Below the pieces are notes generated by a model. It did not search any database, had not been told where the DNA came from, and was given only the letters and a program-made list of their open reading frames with translations. A stretch of DNA of 61,502 nt from the NCBI GenBank assembly GCA_005790545.1, contig SXUL01000018.1:1-61502 (forward strand). Reading direction: 5' to 3'. This DNA is from Planctomycetia bacterium. Its GTDB lineage: Bacteria; Planctomycetota; GCA-002687715. Shown one piece after another: positions 58,238-61,502 of this stretch (position 1 is its first letter; the number at the start of each line of letters is the position of its first letter). A program made the position numbers and the translations under genes.

Positions 58238-59271
58238 TGGCGGGTGCGTTCCGCATCGCCCTCCCCGCCGGCCTCGTGCTGGCGAGCCTCATCCTGTGCG
58301 CGCCGTTTGGAATTCCTGGAACGAACCCACGCGCTGGCGTTGAAGCAGCGTCAACGCAGCTCGATCCCGAAGAACGCGAGGGTCTCGCACGCCTCGTCGG
58401 CACCTGCAAGAAGTGTCACGAAGACGTGTGCAAGGAGTGGGAAGGCACTCTGCACGCCCAGAGCTGGACGGATCCCGTTTTTCAGGCGGAGATCGCCGAG
58501 CTTCCGGACAAGGGCGAGTCTTGCGCGCCCTGTCATGCACCGCAAGAACTGTTGCTTGGCGGCCTCGGCAAGCTGCCGCGTGCGCGCATGAAGGACCGCG
58601 AAGTCGGTGTGAACTGCGTGACCTGTCACATGCTCGGGAACCGCTACTCAGGGCCCTTCGACAGCACCGGGCACGGTGGCGTCGATGCCGATGAGGCCTT
58701 CAGGAAACCGGACCTCTGCACTTCGTGCCACGGTCAGCCAGAGGTGCGACCTCAGCATGATCAGGGCACCAGCTTCCGTGCTGCGGCGCGGGGCGAGCGT
58801 CCGGCGGGTTGTCAGGACTGCCACATGCCGCCCGTGACACGCAAACTCGTGACCTCGCCGACCATCAAAGAGAAATACACCATCGGCGAGCAGGCGTGCC
58901 GCATGCACACGTTTGTGGGCGCGCGGCGCGGTGACCTGCTCCGTCTCGCGGCGCTGGTCGAAGCCGTGGTGCAGGGTGATCATCTTGAGGTGAGCATCAC
59001 GGCGACCACCGGGCATGCCCTGCCGGCTTCCGAAGGCCGTGTCGTACGGCTTCTTCTCGAAGTGACGGAGCCGAAGGAAGCGGCCGCGCGGGTTCTGAAG
59101 ACGTGGAGCCACGGCGCGGGCTCGCTGCCCGCCAACGACGTCGTGAAGATCTCCGCGCCACTCGGCGCGGTGAAGCGGGCACAGCTCCGCCTCGAACAAG
59201 TGCTGCCGAAAGTGCCCGGGCGCACAGAGGAGATCGTGCAGGTCTTCACGCGCCAGGAGATTGAACGGTGA
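58234..59271 (+). CDS. Exported multiheme cytochrome c (five CxxCH)
   Basis: 345 residues with an N-terminal signal (GLVLASLILCAPFG). Five heme-binding sites are visible: CKKCH, CAPCH, CVTCH, CTSCH and CQDCH, all between about residues 55 and 200. The C-terminal ~130 residues are a beta-rich domain containing the extra His-rich TGHALPASEGR. The layout recalls cytochrome c554-type electron carriers, but no reductase genes are adjacent. The ATG overlaps the DAHP synthase stop (ATGA), an unexpected coupling of a redox protein to aromatic synthesis. Confidence 0.85.
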   Translation: MMAGAFRIALPAGLVLASLILCAPFGIPGTNPRAGVEAASTQLDPEEREGLARLVGTCKKCHEDVCKEWEGTLHAQSWTDPVFQAEIAELPDKGESCAPCHAPQELLLGGLGKLPRARMKDREVGVNCVTCHMLGNRYSGPFDSTGHGGVDADEAFRKPDLCTSCHGQPEVRPQHDQGTSFRAAARGERPAGCQDCHMPPVTRKLVTSPTIKEKYTIGEQACRMHTFVGARRGDLLRLAALVEAVVQGDHLEVSITATTGHALPASEGRVVRLLLEVTEPKEAAARVLKTWSHGAGSLPANDVVKISAPLGAVKRAQLRLEQVLPKVPGRTEEIVQVFTRQEIER

Positions 59272-59337
59272 GGGCCGCAGCGGTCTCTTGCCAAGGCATC
59301 GTCCCGCATGCGGCCCCTGCCGCAAGGAGTTGATCAC

Positions 59338-60399
59338 GTGAGCGCCAACTACAGCGACATCCAGGCCCAACTCGCCGACAAGGCATCCATCCTTGATTAC
59401 GAGTGCAAGACCATCCCGAAGTCCATGCTGCACCTTCCCGGTCCGGACTTCATTGATCGCGTCATGGCGGCGACCGACCGTCGCCCGAACGTGCTGCGCA
59501 ACCTCGCGGGGCTCTTCAACTCCGGCCGCCTCGCGGGCACGGGCTACGTGAGCATCCTGCCCGTCGATCAGGGCATCGAGCACAGCGCGGGCGCATCCTT
59601 TGCACCGGCACCGATGTACTTCGACCCTGCGAACATCTGCGAACTCGCCGTTGAAGGCGGGTGCAACGCCGTCGCTACGACATACGGCGTGCTCGGTGCG
59701 GTCGCGCGAAAGTACGCACATCGCATTCCGCTCATCTTGAAGTTCAATCACAACGAACTGCTCAGCCACCCGAACGGTTACGACCAGATCATGTTCGCGG
59801 AGATGGAGCGCGCGTTCGAAATGGGCTGCGCCGGAGTTGGCGCCACCATCTACTGGGGCTCGAAGCAGTCCCAGCGCCAGTTGCAGGAGGTCTCGAAGGC
59901 CTTCGCACGCGCGCATGAGCTCGGGATGTTCACCGTGCTGTGGTGCTACCTCCGCAACGACGCATTCAAGGTGAATGGCGTTGACTATCACGCGGCTGCG
60001 GATCTCACGGGGCAGGCGAACCATCTCGGTTGCACGCTCGAGGCGGACATCATCAAGCAGAAGCTCCCCGAAAACAACGGCGGCTACAACGCGCTCCCCG
60101 GCTTCGGCAAGACGCACAAGAAGGTCTACGAGAATCTCAGCAGCGACAATCCCATCGACCTCACGCGCTACCAGGTCGCGAATTGCTTCATGGGTCGCGC
60201 GGGTCTGATCAACAGCGGTGGCGCCTCCGGCAAGAACGACCTCGCCGAAGCGGTGTACACGGCTGTGGTGAACAAGCGTGCCGGCGGCATGGGGCTCATT
60301 TCCGGGCGCAAGGCCTTCCAGAAGCCCATGGCCGACGGCGTGAAGCTCCTCCACGCCATCCAGGACGTGTATCTCTGCTCCAAGGTCACCGTTGCCTGA
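59338..60399 (+). CDS. Class I fructose-bisphosphate aldolase, archaeal/DhnA type
   Basis: 353 residues. It cleaves fructose 1,6-bisphosphate by a Schiff-base mechanism. [40 protein letters not shown] (the catalytic Lys region), GATIYWGS and [12 protein letters not shown] match the DhnA/FbaB branch. GTG at 59338 with AGGAG 8 nt upstream is the start. Its TGA lies inside the first codons of the following phosphatase gene. Confidence 0.93.
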   Translation: MSANYSDIQAQLADKASILDYECKTIPKSMLHLPGPDFIDRVMAATDRRPNVLRNLAGLFNSGRLAGTGYVSILPVDQGIEHSAGASFAPAPMYFDPANICELAVEGGCNAVATTYGVLGAVARKYAHRIPLILKFNHNELLSHPNGYDQIMFAEMERAFEMGCAGVGATIYWGSKQSQRQLQEVSKAFARAHELGMFTVLWCYLRNDAFKVNGVDYHAAADLTGQANHLGCTLEADIIKQKLPENNGGYNALPGFGKTHKKVYENLSSDNPIDLTRYQVANCFMGRAGLINSGGASGKNDLAEAVYTAVVNKRAGGMGLISGRKAFQKPMADGVKLLHAIQDVYLCSKVTVA

Positions 60400-61201
60400 G
60401 AGGGCGCGGGAGCTTGCAGAACTGAAACGCATCGCCGTCGCCACGGAAGTGGCGGCGCGCGCTGCGGGCGCGGCGATCCTCGCTGTCAGAGAGAGTGGGC
60501 GCGCAGACGTGCAACGAAAGTCCGACCACTCGCCGGTCACGGCGGCGGACCTCGCTGCTCACGAAGTGCTCGCGCGTGCGCTGAGCGCCATCCTCCCGGG
60601 AGTGCCTCTCCTCTCGGAGGAGGACCCGGAGCACTTCACCTTGCCGACATCCGGTCCTTTCTGGGTGATCGATCCTCTTGATGGCACGGAAGAATTCATC
60701 CGCGGCGGAAACGGGTTCTGTGTGAATGTCGCTCTGTGCGATGGCACGCGGCCTGTGCTGGGTGTGGTGCATGTGCCCGTCGTGGAAACCGGGTTCGCGG
60801 GCGTTCCGTCAGACGGGGCGTGGCGCGTCAGAGCCTCGGGCGGGGAGGAAGCGCTGCCAGGCCCGTTGCGCGCACGTGCGGGCGAGCAAATGCTGGTCTT
60901 CGTCTCGCGTTGGCACATGTCGCGGAAGGTCGAAGCCATGCGCCATGCGCTGCCGCTGCACGTGACCGAGGTACGCGGTGCTGCGCTCAAGTTCACGGCG
61001 CTCGCCGCGGGTGAAGGCCACGTGGCTCTCGGTGGCGGTGGCACGAAGATCTGGGACACCGCGGCAGGCGAAGCGCTGCTCACGGCCAGTGGCGGTTTCC
61101 TCTTCGGACCGGGTGGTCACGCGCTCGCCGCAGAAGCTCCCACGTGGAAGAACCCGCACTGGATGGCCAGCGGGGACCCGGCACTCTTTCCCGCACCGTG
61201 A
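60392..61201 (+). CDS. Inositol-monophosphatase-superfamily phosphatase, CysQ-like
   Basis: 269 residues. The metal-binding motifs are [30 protein letters not shown] and [10 protein letters not shown], the usual lithium-sensitive phosphatase set. The EFI after DPLDGT is typical of 3'(2'),5'-bisphosphate nucleotidases (CysQ), which clear the by-product of sulfate assimilation; histidinol-phosphate or inositol phosphatase remain possible. The start is TTG at 60392, overlapping the aldolase stop by 8 nt. Confidence 0.85.
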   Translation: MPERARELAELKRIAVATEVAARAAGAAILAVRESGRADVQRKSDHSPVTAADLAAHEVLARALSAILPGVPLLSEEDPEHFTLPTSGPFWVIDPLDGTEEFIRGGNGFCVNVALCDGTRPVLGVVHVPVVETGFAGVPSDGAWRVRASGGEEALPGPLRARAGEQMLVFVSRWHMSRKVEAMRHALPLHVTEVRGAALKFTALAAGEGHVALGGGGTKIWDTAAGEALLTASGGFLFGPGGHALAAEAPTWKNPHWMASGDPALFPAP

Positions 61202-61310
61202 ACCCCGCGCTTCCCGCATAGTCGCCGCGTTTTCCAGCGTCTCCTGAGCCTCCGACGTGCGGCCGCGCTTGTCGCGTTTCCTGCCCGCTGGTATCACGGC
61301 CCCACGCCAT

Positions 61311-61384
61311 GGCGGCGTAGCTCAGTTGGTTAGAGCAGCGGATTCATAAGCCGCGGGTCATAGGTTCGAATCCTATCGCCGCTA
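61311..61384 (+). tRNA. tRNA with CAT anticodon, probably elongator tRNA-Met
   Basis: A full cloverleaf: acceptor GGCGGCG/CGCCGCT with a G1-U72 wobble, D arm GCTC...GAGC with AGTTGGTTA, anticodon loop TTCATAA, variable loop GGGTC, and T arm ATAGG-TTCGAAT-CCTAT. The CAT anticodon and similarity to the E. coli elongator in the D and variable loops favour tRNA-Met; tRNA-Ile2 (lysidine) cannot be excluded. The last anticodon-stem pair is A31-G39, a mismatch. The CCA end is not encoded. Confidence 0.93.
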
Positions 61385-61385
61385 T

Positions 61386-61425
61386 CACGTCCGGAGGGCC
61401 AGGCCCGCCGGACGTGTTTCATTTT
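61386..61425 (+). terminator. Terminator after the tRNA
   Basis: A 9-bp outer stem CACGTCCGG/CCGGACGTG (61386-61394 with 61408-61416) encloses GGGCC-A-GGCCC, followed by TTTCATTTT. It lies 2 nt after the tRNA and before the convergent partial gene, so it may work in both directions. Confidence 0.75.
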
Positions 61426-61502
61426 CCGGAGCCGAGACTCTTCAGTTCCGCGCGTTCGATCTTCTCAAGGCGGAGATTCGAGAAGCGCACTTCGGTGGGG
61501 CC
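61419..61502 (-). CDS. C-terminal end of a DUF1080 (3-keto-disaccharide hydrolase)-like protein
   Basis: Only the last 27 codons are in the window, ending at the TGA at 61419-61421. The readable segment TEVRFSNLRLEKI resembles the final strand of DUF1080/laminin-G-like domains, which commonly end with EFRNIRIK-type sequence and are abundant in planctomycetes. This is a tentative call from a short fragment. Confidence 0.5.
   Translation of the reverse strand, partial: GPTEVRFSNLRLEKIERAELKSLGSGK

Noticed and set aside
1-61502. CRISPR arrays, insertion sequences, integrases or attachment sites.
   Set aside because: I saw no arrays of spaced repeats, transposase motifs or terminal inverted repeats on reading both strands. 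A systematic repeat search was not possible here.

Overview
The window is about 61.5 kb of high-GC bacterial chromosome carrying roughly 50 protein genes and one tRNA. Gene content points to a planctomycete-like bacterium: several ECF-type sigma factors with membrane anti-sigma partners, FG-GAP/VCBS secreted proteins, a VIT-VWA protein, TPR and TPR-CHAT proteins, an archaeal-type class I FBP aldolase and many small secreted proteins of unknown function. That assignment is inference from content; no rRNA is present. Most genes end in TGA, so the standard code applies, yet two genes have a single in-frame TGA followed by a SECIS-like hairpin. This is the most striking feature of the window.

Layout. 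1-5.3 kb (minus): start of sdhB, sdhA, sdhC, a leucine-dehydrogenase-like gene and a secreted unknown. 5.4-7.5 kb (plus): a GT28/MGDG-synthase-like glycosyltransferase and an unknown. 7.6-10.6 kb (minus): a TPR protein followed by an exported FG-GAP protein with an in-frame UGA giving Sec-Cys. 10.7-16.2 kb: lysS, a double-HTH protein, a lipoprotein, queC, an orphan ParA. 16.4-19.4 kb: a DsbD-family protein whose thioredoxin CxxC reads UGA-x-x-Cys, then an ECF sigma factor and a zinc-ribbon protein. 19.5-26.2 kb: a cytochrome c/cupredoxin/beta-propeller lipoprotein, Mrp ATPase, a beta-lactamase-fold hydrolase, a 7-repeat FG-GAP protein and a membrane protein. 26.2-32.6 kb: moaD-moaE, a zinc-ribbon membrane protein, a secreted unknown, a sigma-like/zinc-finger-TPR pair, rhomboid protease, a YycJ-like hydrolase, PilZ. 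32.7-41.8 kb: an epimerase/B12-radical-SAM fusion, HAD phosphatase, GT4, a TolC lipoprotein, ROK kinase, M14 carboxypeptidase. 41.8-44.6 kb: an exported thioredoxin-like protein with tandem in-frame UGA codons, a GAF-Fis regulator, a small secreted protein. 44.7-47.4 kb: three translationally coupled genes for a 3-acetamido sugar (WbpB/D/E-like). 47.5-57 kb: two convergent signalling modules, sigma/anti-sigma/VIT-VWA (plus) and TPR-CHAT/sigma/anti-sigma (minus). 57.2-61.5 kb: DAHP synthase, pentaheme cytochrome, FBP aldolase, a CysQ-like phosphatase, tRNA-Met and the end of a DUF1080-like gene.

How parts may work together. The DsbD-like selenoprotein would carry electrons across the inner membrane to periplasmic disulfides; the exported Sec-Cys FG-GAP protein, and possibly the tandem-UGA protein, are candidate clients or parallel redox proteins (inference). 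The CHAT operon resembles, in parts list only, the protease/anti-sigma/sigma output module of type III-E CRISPR systems, but no CRISPR or Cas gene is present and the CHAT protein appears to be exported. Promoter-like TANNNT boxes lie very close to several start codons, suggesting short-leader or leaderless transcripts.
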